Source of the DNA: Hymenobacter ruricola
GTDB taxonomy: Bacteria > Bacteroidota > Bacteroidia > Cytophagales > Hymenobacteraceae
Reading direction: 5' to 3'
DNA length: 64,000 nucleotides
Assembly (NCBI RefSeq): GCF_015694525.1
Contig: NZ_JADQDM010000019.1
Coordinates: 39,574-103,573, forward strand
This document shows, piece after piece, positions 26,301-34,623 of the stretch (position 1 is the first letter of the stretch; every line of letters starts with the position of its first letter). A model generated the notes under the pieces. The model did no database searches and was not told the origin of the DNA. It saw only the letters and a list, made by a program, of their open reading frames with translations. A program made the position numbers and the translations under genes.

Positions 26301-28618
26301 CCGCGCCCGAGCAGGTGATTAACTACGAAAACTGGACGGCGGGCGCCAACAACTTCGTGCGCTACTACCCCACCGGCGCCGTGGTGGCCAATGGCCTCAA
26401 CCTGACCAACGGCCGCAGCACGCTGGCCCTGCAAAGCCAGAACCCGCAGGTGCCCACCTCGCCGCTGGGCGTCACGTTCACCAATTTTGAGCTGGCCGAG
26501 TTGGCCAAGATTGTGCAGCAGCAGGATTCGCTGGTGGCCGGGCAGCTCAACGGGACGGCCCGAATTGACAATCTGGGCCAGAAAAACCAGGCCTTCACGG
26601 CCGATGCCACGGTGCGCAACCTGGTGTTTCAGAAAGCCCAGATTGGCGACATTGCGCTGCGGGCCACCAACCCCAGCGCCGGCCGCTACGACATCGACGC
26701 GCGCCTGACGGGCGGCGCGGCGGGCACAGCCGGTGGCGCCGGCAACGACGTGGTGGTGCGCGGCACCTACCTGGCCACCAGCCCCACTCCGCTCAACCTG
26801 ACCGTGGACGCCAACCGGCTCAACCTGAAGCTCATCGAGCCTTTCTCGGTGGGGCAGGTGCGCCGGGCCAGCGGCTACATCAGCGGGCAGTTGAAGGTGG
26901 AGGGCGCGCCCTCGGCGCCGGTAGTACGCGGCACGCTCAACACCTCGGCCGACGCCGGGTTTGTGGTGCCGCAACTGGGCTCGCCCTTCCGCCTGCCTAA
27001 CCAGGCCCTCACTTTCGACGACCGCGGCATTGCCTTCAACAACTTCACGGTGCTGGATTCGGCCAATAACAAGGCCGTGGCCAATGGTTATTTGCTGACC
27101 AAGGACTTTATCAACTACGCCTTCGACCTGCGCGCTACGACCAACAACTTCCTGGCTGTGCGCAGCACCCGCGAAAACAATGAGCTGTTTTACGGCCGGC
27201 TGGTGCTCGATTCTGATACCCGCCTGACGGGCCCGGTTTCGCTCATCAAAATCGACACCCGCGTGACGGTGGTGCAGGGCTCGAACCTGACCGTGGAGTC
27301 GCCGGCGGCCACGCCCACCACCGTGGAGCGCGAAGGCATTGTGGAGTTCATTGACAAAAGCGCCCCGCTTGATACCATGCTGGCCCGCAAGGTAGGTGTG
27401 GACACAACCAAGGTGACGGCCACGGGCTACGACATTACGGCCGTGGTCACCATTACGGACCGCACGCCGTTCACCATCGTCATCGACCCGGCCAGCGGCG
27501 ACAACCTGCGCGTGCGGGCCGCCGGCACGCTCAACACCAACATCGCGCCCGACGGCACCATCACGCTGAGCGGGCGCCTGGACGTGGCCCGCGGTCAGTA
27601 CCACATGTCGCTCTACAACCTGGCCCAGCGCGACTTTATCCTGGCCCGCGGCTCGTCCATCACCTGGGACGGCGACCCCTACAATGCCACCCTCAACCTC
27701 ACGGCCATCTACAAGGTGCAGGCCGCGCCGGCCGAGCTGCTGGCCAGCCAGGGTGAAGACGACCCCACCAGCCAAACCGTGTCGCGCAACCGCCTGCCGT
27801 TTAACGTGCTGCTGAAGGTGACCGACCAGCTCAGCAAGCCCACCATTGGCTTCGACATCACGCTGCCCGAAAACCAGCGTGCCGCCCTCAACGGGCAGGT
27901 GGAAGCCAAGCTAGCCCAACTGCGCCAGCCCAATCAGACTTCAGAGCTCAGCAAGCAGGTGTTTTCGCTGCTGATTCTGGGCCGGTTTGTGGCCCAAAAC
28001 CCCTTCCAGACCAGCAGCGGCGAAGGGCTGGTGGCCACCCAGCTGCGCGGCAGCGCCAGCGCCGTGCTCACCGACCAGCTCAGCAACCTGACTGACAAGT
28101 ACCTCTCCGGCCTGGGGCTGGACCTGGGCGTGACCAACCAAGCCGACTACAGCACCGGCGAAGCCCGCAGCCGCACCGACCTGAACGTGGCCGTGCGCCG
28201 CCAGCTGCTTAACAACCGCCTCACCGTGCGCGTGGGCACCGACATTGCCCTGAGCGGCGGCTCGGGCAACGGCACCACGCAGGGCCAGACCTCGCCCAGC
28301 AACTTTGCCGGCGACGTGAGCCTGGAGTACCAGGTGCTGGCCGACGGCCGCCTGCGGGTGCGCGTGTTCCGCCAGAACAGCTACGACGACATCGACGGCA
28401 GCGGCATTGTACGGACGGGCGCGGCCCTGGTGTTTCAGCGCGACTACCGGGACCTGAAGGAGCTGTTTTCCAAAGTGCCCAAGGACATCAAAGCCGAGCG
28501 GAAAGCCAACCGCAAGCAAGAAAAAGAAGCCAAAAAAGCCGAGCAGGATTCGGTGCAAAACCAGCAGTCCACGGCGCGCGTGGACAGCGCCCGCACGCCC
28601 CAACCGGCCAAGAAATAG
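23351..28618 (+). CDS. tamB: TamB-family translocation/assembly module protein
   Basis: 1755 residues from a TTG start (MSTFLRRTLYGLLGL). An N-terminal inner-membrane anchor (about 8-31) is followed by a long beta-rich periplasmic body of AsmA/TamB-type repeats. The C-terminal TamB domain (DUF490) covers about 1300-1690, including RLPFNVLLKVTDQLSKPTIG and FDITLPENQ. The C-terminal 50 residues are Lys/Glu-rich. Family members bridge inner and outer membranes and are implicated in outer-membrane protein assembly and phospholipid transport. The next gene starts 6 nt after its stop codon and encodes its outer-membrane partner, so the two form an operon. Confidence 0.92.
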   Translation: MSTFLRRTLYGLLGLIALVLLLVIAVVVFLQFDAGQDFVAKRAESYLRGKLNTEVRIGKFRTDFRHAINLDGVYLADQQRDTLLSVGHLGVDLDIWALLHSQVNVSNVELNDGRVRLTRTEPDSVNNYDFIIAAFTDPTAPEDTTASGLKYDIGKARLSNIYFTQLDQVTGSDIRARIGEFTANMDEVDVDNSIYKVDNAALHRAAISITQTKTAPEVDNPAPTEPLTLQFGLNHATLDSVRFVYKNDPAAQYISTSIGLADVTAKEIDLQRQRVNLGKLTLKNTTFAYAQNEQVPVEERVVNPAEAVRKLDEATDKAKAATGQAAASPGWRVNLDQSDISGLAVNFDNFNQPRQRTKVPAMDYNHLHFTDLVLNTRDLRYSENRTTGRVDNLAGKEQSGFRIDKWQANVVYDSVQIRLDSLDLVTPHTRIRRTLAIGYESLAALSDTKKLPNLKIEGDLRDVRLGFRDILYLAPDLAGTPPFNTGPNQSVLLNGQIAGRVGDFTVRNLEFVGLRNTVLKARRGRIQGLPNTDARLYADLDIQDFHTTEADIRSLAPKGSIPNTISIPPALALSGTFRGRPTTLAFDTNLKLRSTYGNLAFSGKLGAPQANGRQPVVGTFAVGGFDFGRLLKNPQIGRVTATGRINATGNLQDPATLVGRVQSTVQSARYNGYTYHGVVATVDLDRNRYVISANSKNDPNLNLDLNAVVNLRDPRNPTYELTGLNLRGANLTALGFYTGGDLRVQGNLKANITGSSLNTLNGTFSGTNVVLVKDKQPFAFDTLQARITQTATRAAVDFNSNIVAAKLDGNVHLGDLAPEIQQHLDRYFDLPGVRYVASSADRHFTYSLQLKDAKLATKLVKGLKRISPFTLAGDYSRQAARLTANTSIPVIVYNNFRLDSLRLNVDSDPAKLDYGLRLAQAAQDTTLKLRRPSIVGNVANNKLFSRVAILGDSANRERLAITGTLQALAQGGGRNSGVVYEFQAAPEQVINYENWTAGANNFVRYYPTGAVVANGLNLTNGRSTLALQSQNPQVPTSPLGVTFTNFELAELAKIVQQQDSLVAGQLNGTARIDNLGQKNQAFTADATVRNLVFQKAQIGDIALRATNPSAGRYDIDARLTGGAAGTAGGAGNDVVVRGTYLATSPTPLNLTVDANRLNLKLIEPFSVGQVRRASGYISGQLKVEGAPSAPVVRGTLNTSADAGFVVPQLGSPFRLPNQALTFDDRGIAFNNFTVLDSANNKAVANGYLLTKDFINYAFDLRATTNNFLAVRSTRENNELFYGRLVLDSDTRLTGPVSLIKIDTRVTVVQGSNLTVESPAATPTTVEREGIVEFIDKSAPLDTMLARKVGVDTTKVTATGYDITAVVTITDRTPFTIVIDPASGDNLRVRAAGTLNTNIAPDGTITLSGRLDVARGQYHMSLYNLAQRDFILARGSSITWDGDPYNATLNLTAIYKVQAAPAELLASQGEDDPTSQTVSRNRLPFNVLLKVTDQLSKPTIGFDITLPENQRAALNGQVEAKLAQLRQPNQTSELSKQVFSLLILGRFVAQNPFQTSSGEGLVATQLRGSASAVLTDQLSNLTDKYLSGLGLDLGVTNQADYSTGEARSRTDLNVAVRRQLLNNRLTVRVGTDIALSGGSGNGTTQGQTSPSNFAGDVSLEYQVLADGRLRVRVFRQNSYDDIDGSGIVRTGAALVFQRDYRDLKELFSKVPKDIKAERKANRKQEKEAKKAEQDSVQNQQSTARVDSARTPQPAKK

Positions 28619-28624
28619 ATTATC

Positions 28625-30985
28625 GTGAGTAGAATGTTTAACCAGCTTTTTCCACTTCTGCGCACCGGCTCCCGCCGCATGGCGGCCGCGTTTGCGCTGC
28701 CCCTGCTGCTGTCGGCGTGCTCGGGCCTGAAGTACGTGCCCGAGGGCCAGAAGCTGTACACCGGCAGCAAGGTCATCATCAAGTCGCCGGAGAAATTGCC
28801 CAACCAGTCGGCGCTGCAAACCGAGCTCGAATCTGTCATTCAGCCCAAGCCCAACGGCTCCATTCTGGGGCTGCGGCCCAAGCTGTATTTCTGGGGCATC
28901 GGGCAGGGCAAAACCAAGGGCCTGAAGCACTTTCTGGCCGACAAGTTCGGCGAAGCCCCGGTGCTGCTGAAGGACGTAAAAATCAGCGCCACCAGCGGCC
29001 TCATCACCAACCGGCTCTACAACAACGGCTTCTTTCAGAGCACGGTGACCAACGAGGTGAAAACCCAGGAGAAAACCGCGCAGGTAGACTACACCGCCAA
29101 CACCGGCCGGGTGTACACCATCGACGAAATCCATTTCCCCGACCGCGACACGCTGGTTGATGCCGACATCCGGCGCACCCAGGCCGGCACGCTGCTCAAA
29201 AAAGGCGACGCCTACAACCTCAACACCTTCACGGCCGAGCGGGTGCGCATCGATAACGAGCTGAAAAACCAGGGCTATTTCTACTTCAACCCCGATTACG
29301 TTCTTTTTCAGGTCGACAGCACGCTGCACAACAAGGTGAACGTGTACATGCGCGTGAAAGCCACCGCGCCCAGCAAGGCTACCCGGCCCTACTGGCTCGA
29401 CGAGGTGAAGCTGAACACCAACTACGTGCTGACCGACACGGTGCGGCGCAAGCCCGTCCTGTTCCGGCACTACCAGTACCTGCCCGACGAAAGGGTGTTC
29501 AAGGCCAAGGCCATCACCAACGCCACGTTCCTGTATCCCGACAGCCTATTTCGGCGGCGGCGCCGCGACCAGACCATCAGCCGCCTGATGAGTCTGAACA
29601 CGTTTAAGTTCGTGGAAATCCGGCTGGCGCCGGCCGCCGCGGGCGACTCGGCCGGCCGCGCCCGGCTGGACGCCGACGTGCTGATGACCCAGCTCAAGAA
29701 GAAAAGCCTGCGGGCCGACCTGCAGCTGATAAGCAAGAGCAACGGCTTCACCGGGCCGGGCCTCACGGTGTCGTTTCGCAACCGCTCGGCCCTGCGTGGT
29801 GGCGAGCAGCTGCTGCTCAACGCCGTGGCCTCCACCGAAACCCAGACCGGCAGCGCCGCCGGCAACAGCGCCATCGGCCTCACCAGCTACGAGCTGGGCC
29901 TGAATGCGCAGTTGCTGATTCCGCGCCTGGTGGTGCCCCACCTGCCGCTGCTCGACGTGCGCCTGCCCAACTCCGACTTTCAGCCCCGCACCACCATCGG
30001 GGCGGGCTACCGCACGGTGAACCGGGCCGGCTTCTTCAACGAAGACTTCTTCAACCTGAACTATGGCTACACCTTCAAAACGAAGATTACCAACGAGCAG
30101 GAAATCCGGCCCGTCGACATCACGTTTGTGCGCCTGGCCAACACCACGCAGGAATTTGACCAGCTCCTGACCGACCGGCCGTTTCTGCGCAGCGCCTTTC
30201 AGCAGCAGTTCATCCTGGCCAGCTCCTACCGCTACACCTACAACCAGCAGGTGCTGGAGCAGCGCCGCCAGCAGATTTACTTCAGCGGGCAGGTGGAAGG
30301 CAGCGGCAACGTGGCCCAGGGCATCGCCAGCAGCATTGGGCAGGCCAAAGACGACAACGGCAAGTACACCATCGCCGGCCAGGAATTTAGCCAGTACCTG
30401 AAGTTTGACGTTGAGTTCCGCGAGTACTACCGCATCAGCCAGGACCCCACTTCCGGCAACCGCATCGTGGCGCGCTTCCAGGCCGGCGTGGGCCTGCCCT
30501 ACGGCAACTCCGACGTGCTGCCCTACCCCAAGCAGTACGGCATCGGCGGCCCCAACAGCGTGCGCGCGTTTGCGGCCCGCGGCATCGGGCCCGGCACCTA
30601 CCGCCCCACCACCGAAGCCGCCAACAACAACCGCTTCTACGACCAGGTGGGCGACATCCGCCTCGAAGGCAACATCGAGTACCGCCAGGACCTGATTCCC
30701 TACCTCAAAGGCGCCGTGTTCCTGGACGCCGGCAACATCTGGCTGGCCAACCCCGACCTCAGCCGCCCCGGCGTGGATGCCAACGGCCAGCCCGACGGCC
30801 GATACGGACAGTTCAGCCCCAGCACTTTTCTTAAGGAGCTAGCCGTGGGTGCCGGCGTCGGCCTGCGGGTCGACATCCAATTCTTCGTCATTCGGTTCGA
30901 TTACGCCTTCCCGCTACAAGCCCCCTACGGCACCCCCGTAAGCCAGGCCGGCCGCTTCAACCTGGCCATCGGCTACCCCTTCTAA
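28625..30985 (+). CDS. tamL: TamL-type lipoprotein of the BamA/TamA family
   Basis: 786 residues from GTG at 28625 (an in-frame ATG follows three codons later). A lipoprotein signal ends in LLLSAC, with the lipidated Cys32, a feature of the Bacteroidota TamL group rather than of proteobacterial TamA. POTRA-like domains cover about 100-340 and an Omp85 barrel runs from about 400 to the C-terminal FNLAIGYPF. The conserved barrel-lid region shows GGPNSVRAFAARGIGPG (the family's R-x-F-x-x-R-G-like motif). Works with TamB across the envelope. A long hairpin follows the stop codon. Confidence 0.92.
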   Translation: MSRMFNQLFPLLRTGSRRMAAAFALPLLLSACSGLKYVPEGQKLYTGSKVIIKSPEKLPNQSALQTELESVIQPKPNGSILGLRPKLYFWGIGQGKTKGLKHFLADKFGEAPVLLKDVKISATSGLITNRLYNNGFFQSTVTNEVKTQEKTAQVDYTANTGRVYTIDEIHFPDRDTLVDADIRRTQAGTLLKKGDAYNLNTFTAERVRIDNELKNQGYFYFNPDYVLFQVDSTLHNKVNVYMRVKATAPSKATRPYWLDEVKLNTNYVLTDTVRRKPVLFRHYQYLPDERVFKAKAITNATFLYPDSLFRRRRRDQTISRLMSLNTFKFVEIRLAPAAAGDSAGRARLDADVLMTQLKKKSLRADLQLISKSNGFTGPGLTVSFRNRSALRGGEQLLLNAVASTETQTGSAAGNSAIGLTSYELGLNAQLLIPRLVVPHLPLLDVRLPNSDFQPRTTIGAGYRTVNRAGFFNEDFFNLNYGYTFKTKITNEQEIRPVDITFVRLANTTQEFDQLLTDRPFLRSAFQQQFILASSYRYTYNQQVLEQRRQQIYFSGQVEGSGNVAQGIASSIGQAKDDNGKYTIAGQEFSQYLKFDVEFREYYRISQDPTSGNRIVARFQAGVGLPYGNSDVLPYPKQYGIGGPNSVRAFAARGIGPGTYRPTTEAANNNRFYDQVGDIRLEGNIEYRQDLIPYLKGAVFLDAGNIWLANPDLSRPGVDANGQPDGRYGQFSPSTFLKELAVGAGVGLRVDIQFFVIRFDYAFPLQAPYGTPVSQAGRFNLAIGYPF

Positions 30986-30986
30986 A

Positions 30987-31085
30987 GGTGAGGCGTAAAA
31001 TGGTGAAAGGGGAGTTTGATGTTTTGACTGCCCATGTGGCGCAAGCCGAACATCAAACTCCCCTTTCACCATTTCACGCCTCACC
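30987..31085. repeat. 37-nt inverted repeat between convergent genes
   Basis: Arms 30987-31023 and 31049-31085 (one mismatch) with a 25-nt loop. The arm starts GGTGAGGCGTAAAATGGTGA and is unrelated to the REP-like family. It begins one nucleotide after the tamL stop codon and its right arm covers the stop codon of the convergent GNAT gene, so it may terminate both. Confidence 0.85.
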
Positions 31086-32262
31086 GGATTATCGGCATGC
31101 GCTCAAATGGCCGGCTGCGGTCGAACAGGTAGCGGTAGGTGGCGTGCGTTTTGAGAATTTTGGCCCCGATGGAGCGCGTCGTCACCAGCATGCGCGGGTT
31201 GAAGTCGCCAATCCAGTTCATTTCGATTTCGGCGTAGCCCGCATCAAGGAAGGCTTGGCGGGCGTACACCAACATGGCGGCGTCCACGCCCTTGCCCTGG
31301 TGCTCGGGCACCACGCCGTAGATGATGCCGAACAGCTTCTTGTCCGTCCGGCGCATGTAGCGCCGTTGCTCCCACAAAAAGCGCAGCTTGCCTACTAGGT
31401 TCAGCCGCCGGCCCACGTGCTTGAAAATCTGGTTCAGCTCGGGAAGGCTGATGAAAAAGGCCACCGGCTCGGTGCCGTGATAGGCAAACCAGAGCAGGCG
31501 CTCGTCCACCACCGGCTTCATCTCCTTCACAATCTTGCGGGCTTCCTCCAGTGTCATGGGCTTCACGCCCGAGTGCCGGGCCCAGGCCAGGTTGTACACG
31601 TGGTGGAAATCCTGGGCCAGCTTTTCGGCGTCCTGCTTGCGGGCGTGCGCAAAACGGTAGGCACCCGCGTGCTCCTCAGCCCGCTTGGCGAAGCTGGGAT
31701 GCAGCTCGGCGGCCGTGGTGCGGTAGCAGGTATATTGCTTGAAATACAGCTCGAAGCCGTATTGCTCAAACAAAGCGCGGTAGTACGGCGGGTGCCAGAA
31801 CATGCCGTAGTTGGGTTCCAGCTCGTAGCCGTCGATGAGCAGGCCCCAGAACCGGTCCCGCTCGCCGAAATTGATGGGGCCGTCCATGGCCTGCATGCCG
31901 CGGGCCGCCAGCCACTGCCGCGCCGCCTCAAACAGCTGGTTGGCCGCCGCCTGGTCATCGATGCACTCAAAAAAGCCCATGCCGCCGGTGGGCAGGTCAG
32001 GGTTTTGCACGTCCACCGCGTCGCGGTTGAGAAAGGCGGCCACGCGGCCCACCACCAGCCCGGCAGCATCGGTCAGCACCCAGCGGGCGCACTCGCCGTG
32101 GTGGAATTTGGTGTTTTTGGCCGGGTCGAACACGGCCTCGACTTCGTTTTCGAGCGGGCCGATGTAGTTCGGCACGGCGCCGTGCAGGCGGGCGGGCAAC
32201 TCCACAAACTCCCGCGCCAGGCGGGCATCAACAACTTCAAGCAGCGGCATAGCAAAGGACAA
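31081..32262 (-). CDS. GNAT-superfamily protein, function unknown
   Basis: 393 residues, cytoplasmic. The C-terminal half holds an acetyltransferase-like core: LWFAYHGTEPVAFFISLP, then GIIYGVVPEHQGKGVDAAML, whose Q-G-K-G acetyl-CoA pyrophosphate loop resembles GNAT motif A, then AEIEMNWIGDFNPRM. The N-terminal half (about 1-190, with GECARWVLTDAAGLVVGRVAAF) looks like a second, degenerate GNAT fold. Such tandem GNAT proteins are widespread in Bacteroidota without an assigned substrate. A second Met at residue 5 could also be the start. Convergent with tamL. Confidence 0.7.
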   Translation of the reverse strand: MSFAMPLLEVVDARLAREFVELPARLHGAVPNYIGPLENEVEAVFDPAKNTKFHHGECARWVLTDAAGLVVGRVAAFLNRDAVDVQNPDLPTGGMGFFECIDDQAAANQLFEAARQWLAARGMQAMDGPINFGERDRFWGLLIDGYELEPNYGMFWHPPYYRALFEQYGFELYFKQYTCYRTTAAELHPSFAKRAEEHAGAYRFAHARKQDAEKLAQDFHHVYNLAWARHSGVKPMTLEEARKIVKEMKPVVDERLLWFAYHGTEPVAFFISLPELNQIFKHVGRRLNLVGKLRFLWEQRRYMRRTDKKLFGIIYGVVPEHQGKGVDAAMLVYARQAFLDAGYAEIEMNWIGDFNPRMLVTTRSIGAKILKTHATYRYLFDRSRPFERMPIIR

Positions 32263-32388
32263 AAAACGGGCCCGGCCGCCGCAAACCGCGGTGCCCAGCC
32301 CTACTGCCGCAAAGAAACGGGCCAGCCGCTATTCCAGCCCGAACCGCACCCAGCCAGGCCGGCTCCGAGAGCCAGCGCAGGCCAGTCG

Positions 32389-32667
32389 CTAGTAAGTGCC
32401 TGCTCCGCTCGAATCAGCGGTGGAAAATGCGCGTGCGCCGGTCGAAGAGCGGGCTTGTGGCTCCGTTGGACTCTCGCCCACCCGCCGGCCCGATTTGAAC
32501 TCTCCCAACAAGTAGCAGAACGGGCACTCCCGCTTGCCTTCCCCCATGCCCATCACCCGCGCCGATGCTTCAATGCCAAGCGCCACCTTGCAGTGCGGAT
32601 GGGTGTGGTAGATATCAAGTTCAGCCTTGTTAGGCAGGCTGGAGTAGAAGGGGAAAGGTGGATTCAT
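32389..32667 (-). CDS. Small conserved-looking hypothetical protein
   Basis: 92 residues. The first 58 look protein-like (FPFYSSLPNKAELDIYHTHP, GEGKRECPFCYLLGEF) with a CPFC cysteine pair and several histidines that could bind a metal. The C-terminal 33 residues are Ser/Thr/Ala-rich with no recognisable content. No family name can be given. It is preceded by an AT-rich spacer that probably holds its promoter. Confidence 0.55.
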   Translation of the reverse strand: MNPPFPFYSSLPNKAELDIYHTHPHCKVALGIEASARVMGMGEGKRECPFCYLLGEFKSGRRVGESPTEPQARSSTGARAFSTADSSGAGTY

Positions 32668-32923
32668 GCTCCGGCATCTTAGCTTGTTATAAATGTACTA
32701 AAAAGACATTATATTTCACTTATTTATTAAATAATATTTTTTCAACTTTAAAATATCATATCCAAGGCGAACTATGATTCGATTGAAAGCCAACACAAAT
32801 AGGACTTAAAAGGCGAATTGGTTAGCAAGGCACGTTTAAGCCGCTGCTAAACCCATTACCAAAGCGCCCGGCCGCAATTGCTTGCAAGCCGGGCACTGAG
32901 ATGGGGCAAATAAGCTGACTTGG
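32668..32923. other. AT-rich spacer
   Basis: 256 nt. The stretch 32690-32800 is strikingly AT-rich (long A/T runs) in a GC-rich genome. It ends in a GCCCGGC...GCCGGGC hairpin. No gene is seen. Confidence 0.6.
32866..32894 (-). terminator. Possible terminator of the Thr-rich secreted protein gene
   Basis: GCCCGGC (32866-32872) pairs with GCCGGGC (32888-32894), 15-nt loop, 30 nt past the stop codon at 32924 on the minus strand. The T-tract is weak. Confidence 0.4.
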
Positions 32924-33214
32924 TTAGTCTTTGGGCTTAATCTTGGTCTTGTTGCGCTTGTCTTTCACTTTGGCGTCCGTTTGCATGGCGGGCGCGGGGT
33001 TCACAACGGTGGTGGTAGTGGAGGGCTGCACCGTGGTGGTGGTCGACTCAACTGTGTTGGTTGAGGGAGCCGGCGTAGTGGTTTGATAAGCCGGGGCAGC
33101 GGGCTGGGCCGGCGTCACCGTGGTTTGCCGGGTGGTGGTAGTGGTGGTTTGGGCGCTGGCCGAGTAGCCGGTGGCCGACACCAACAGGGCGAGGAGAAAC
33201 AGTTGCTTTTTCAT
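32924..33214 (-). CDS. Small secreted Thr/Pro/Val-rich protein
   Basis: 96 residues from the ATG at 33214. Signal peptide MKKQLFLLALLVSATGYSASA, then low-complexity sequence dominated by Thr, Val, Pro and Gln (TTTTTTRQTTV, STTTTVVNPAPAM) and a basic tail (KVKDKRNKTKIKPKD). Likely exported and unstructured; no enzymatic motif. The 40-residue upstream extension to 33334 is rejected because it destroys the signal peptide position. Function unknown. Confidence 0.65.
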   Translation of the reverse strand: MKKQLFLLALLVSATGYSASAQTTTTTTRQTTVTPAQPAAPAYQTTTPAPSTNTVESTTTTVQPSTTTTVVNPAPAMQTDAKVKDKRNKTKIKPKD

Positions 33215-33351
33215 GGAACCAAGGGGTTTAGTAAAACCATGGCCCGCGGGGAGAGGCGGGATTTGAGTGGTCTTTAACGCGAACAAAGCAAAAGGGTTGG
33301 CGCAGGCCGCGGCGCAGCTTCCGGGCCGCGCCAACCGGCCGCCCGTAGCCG

Positions 33352-33912
33352 CTATTTGGCGGCCAGCCAGGCGGTGGCGTCAAGTTCCAGGGTGGCGCGG
33401 GGCTGCCAGTGCTGGCCATCGTGCCGGAACAGGGTGATGGCGCTAGCCTCAAACTCGGACGCGTAGGCGCGGTGGGCAAACAGCTCGCGTAGCGCCGGCA
33501 CCTGCGCGGGCGGCAGGTCGCGGGTGGCCAGCGTGAGGTGCGGCGTGAACGGCCGGTTTTCGGGCGGCACCTCCGGCAAATGGGCGGCGCACCAGGCCCG
33601 CAGTTCCGCTTGAAACGCCTGGATGCCGCGCGGCTGGCTCACGTGCACAAACAGGGTGCGCTCCCCGAACCAGGCAAATCCGTTCAGGCCCACGCCGAAG
33701 CGGGGCTGCGTGGCGGCAAAGGTGGCCAGCGCGGCCGTGCAGCGGGCCTCAAAGTCATCGTTCTGCCGCATGGGCGGCAGCAGGGTGAGGTGGGGCGGCA
33801 GGCGCACGGCGTTGCGGCTGCCGGTCAGGCGGTGCACTTCCTGCTTGAGGGCCCAGGTTTCGGCAAAAACAGGCTCCGGCGGCAGCACCGCTACCAGGTA
33901 AAGCGTCTTCAT
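33352..33912 (-). CDS. 2'-5' RNA ligase / 2H phosphoesterase family protein
   Basis: 186 residues. Two HxT motifs of the 2H superfamily are spaced normally: His41-Leu-Thr43 (PPHLTLLPP) and His125-Leu-Thr127 (TPHLTLATRDLPP). Members hydrolyse 2',3'-cyclic phosphates or related nucleotides or join RNA ends; bacterial LigT/ThpR-like proteins act in the cytoplasm on RNA or cyclic nucleotides. The start ATG at 33912 gives the typical length. Isolated gene, with unrelated small secreted proteins on both sides. Confidence 0.88.
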   Translation of the reverse strand: MKTLYLVAVLPPEPVFAETWALKQEVHRLTGSRNAVRLPPHLTLLPPMRQNDDFEARCTAALATFAATQPRFGVGLNGFAWFGERTLFVHVSQPRGIQAFQAELRAWCAAHLPEVPPENRPFTPHLTLATRDLPPAQVPALRELFAHRAYASEFEASAITLFRHDGQHWQPRATLELDATAWLAAK

Positions 33913-33998
33913 GAGGCACGCGAATGAAGAATAGCCTTTTCTACGGCGGCACCCTTAAGAAAGTAGCTGCGGCGGTAAGCCGCGCTCATGCCGCAACC

Positions 33999-34031
33999 AA
34001 AAAGCCCCGGACTTCCTGCGAAATCCGGGGC
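33999..34031 (-). terminator. Rho-independent terminator of the coiled-coil protein gene
   Basis: On the minus strand GCCCCGGA (34031-34024) pairs with TCCGGGGC (34011-34004), followed by five T residues (34003-33999). It lies 23 nt past the stop codon at 34054. Confidence 0.85.
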
Positions 34032-34053
34032 GGTTGGCGCGGGCGGCCGGCAC

Positions 34054-34419
34054 TTAGCGGTGGTTGTAGCCGTAGTCGCGGCCGTGGTCGTTGCGGTGCT
34101 GGGCTTCGTAGCGGGCGCGTTCGGCGGCGCGCTGCTGCTCGGCCCGGCGCTGGGCGGCTTCGAGGCGGGCGCGCTCGGCGGCGAGCTTGCGCTCCTGCTG
34201 AAGCTGCAATTTGCGCTGGGCGGCTTCGTAGCGGGCGCGCTCCAGGGCCTGCCGGCGCTCGTTTTCGCGCTGGGCTTTTAGCTGGGCGGCCTCGTAGCGG
34301 CTGCGCTCAATAGGCGACATGCGGCGGGGGTCGTTGTGGTCAGAAGGGGAAGCAGCCGAGGCGGCGGTGGAAACCATCAGGAGGCCGGCGGCCAGGAGCG
34401 AAAGCAGGGAAGATTTCAT
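34054..34419 (-). CDS. Small secreted charged coiled-coil protein
   Basis: 121 residues from the ATG at 34419: signal peptide MKSSLLSLLAAGLLMVSTAASA, then a single long helix rich in Arg, Glu, Ala and Gln. The unit R-x-R-Y/L-E-A-A-Q is repeated four times (SRYEAAQLK, ARYEAAQRK, ARLEAAQRR, ARYEAQHRN), and the C-terminus is rich in His, Asp and Tyr. It looks like an exported coiled coil. No known family; function unknown. The frame opening at 34479 is discarded because it puts 20 residues before the signal peptide. Confidence 0.7.
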   Translation of the reverse strand: MKSSLLSLLAAGLLMVSTAASAASPSDHNDPRRMSPIERSRYEAAQLKAQRENERRQALERARYEAAQRKLQLQQERKLAAERARLEAAQRRAEQQRAAERARYEAQHRNDHGRDYGYNHR

Positions 34420-34623
34420 GGCGAAAAGGAAATAAGCGGTGATTGGAAGGAAGGACGCGTCTGCCCTTTCCAAAGGCAAGGGCTATGCCAGGTGCGGCAA
34501 GCCCAAATTCAGCCATTGCCTACAAATTCCTCTCAATCAGAATACTAATTGTTTCTCCCACTAAAAATCCGTCGACCAAGGCGCCAAGTGTGCCGATGAA
34601 ACCGGCGCGGCCACGGCCCCTGC

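Noticed and set aside
25118..27775. 885-codon minus-strand frame opposite tamB
   Set aside because: Antisense shadow; no family features, while tamB is continuous and well matched.
32690..32800. AT-rich tract considered as an attachment site or replication origin
   Set aside because: No direct repeats, DnaA-box cluster or integrase gene were seen nearby; low GC alone is not enough.
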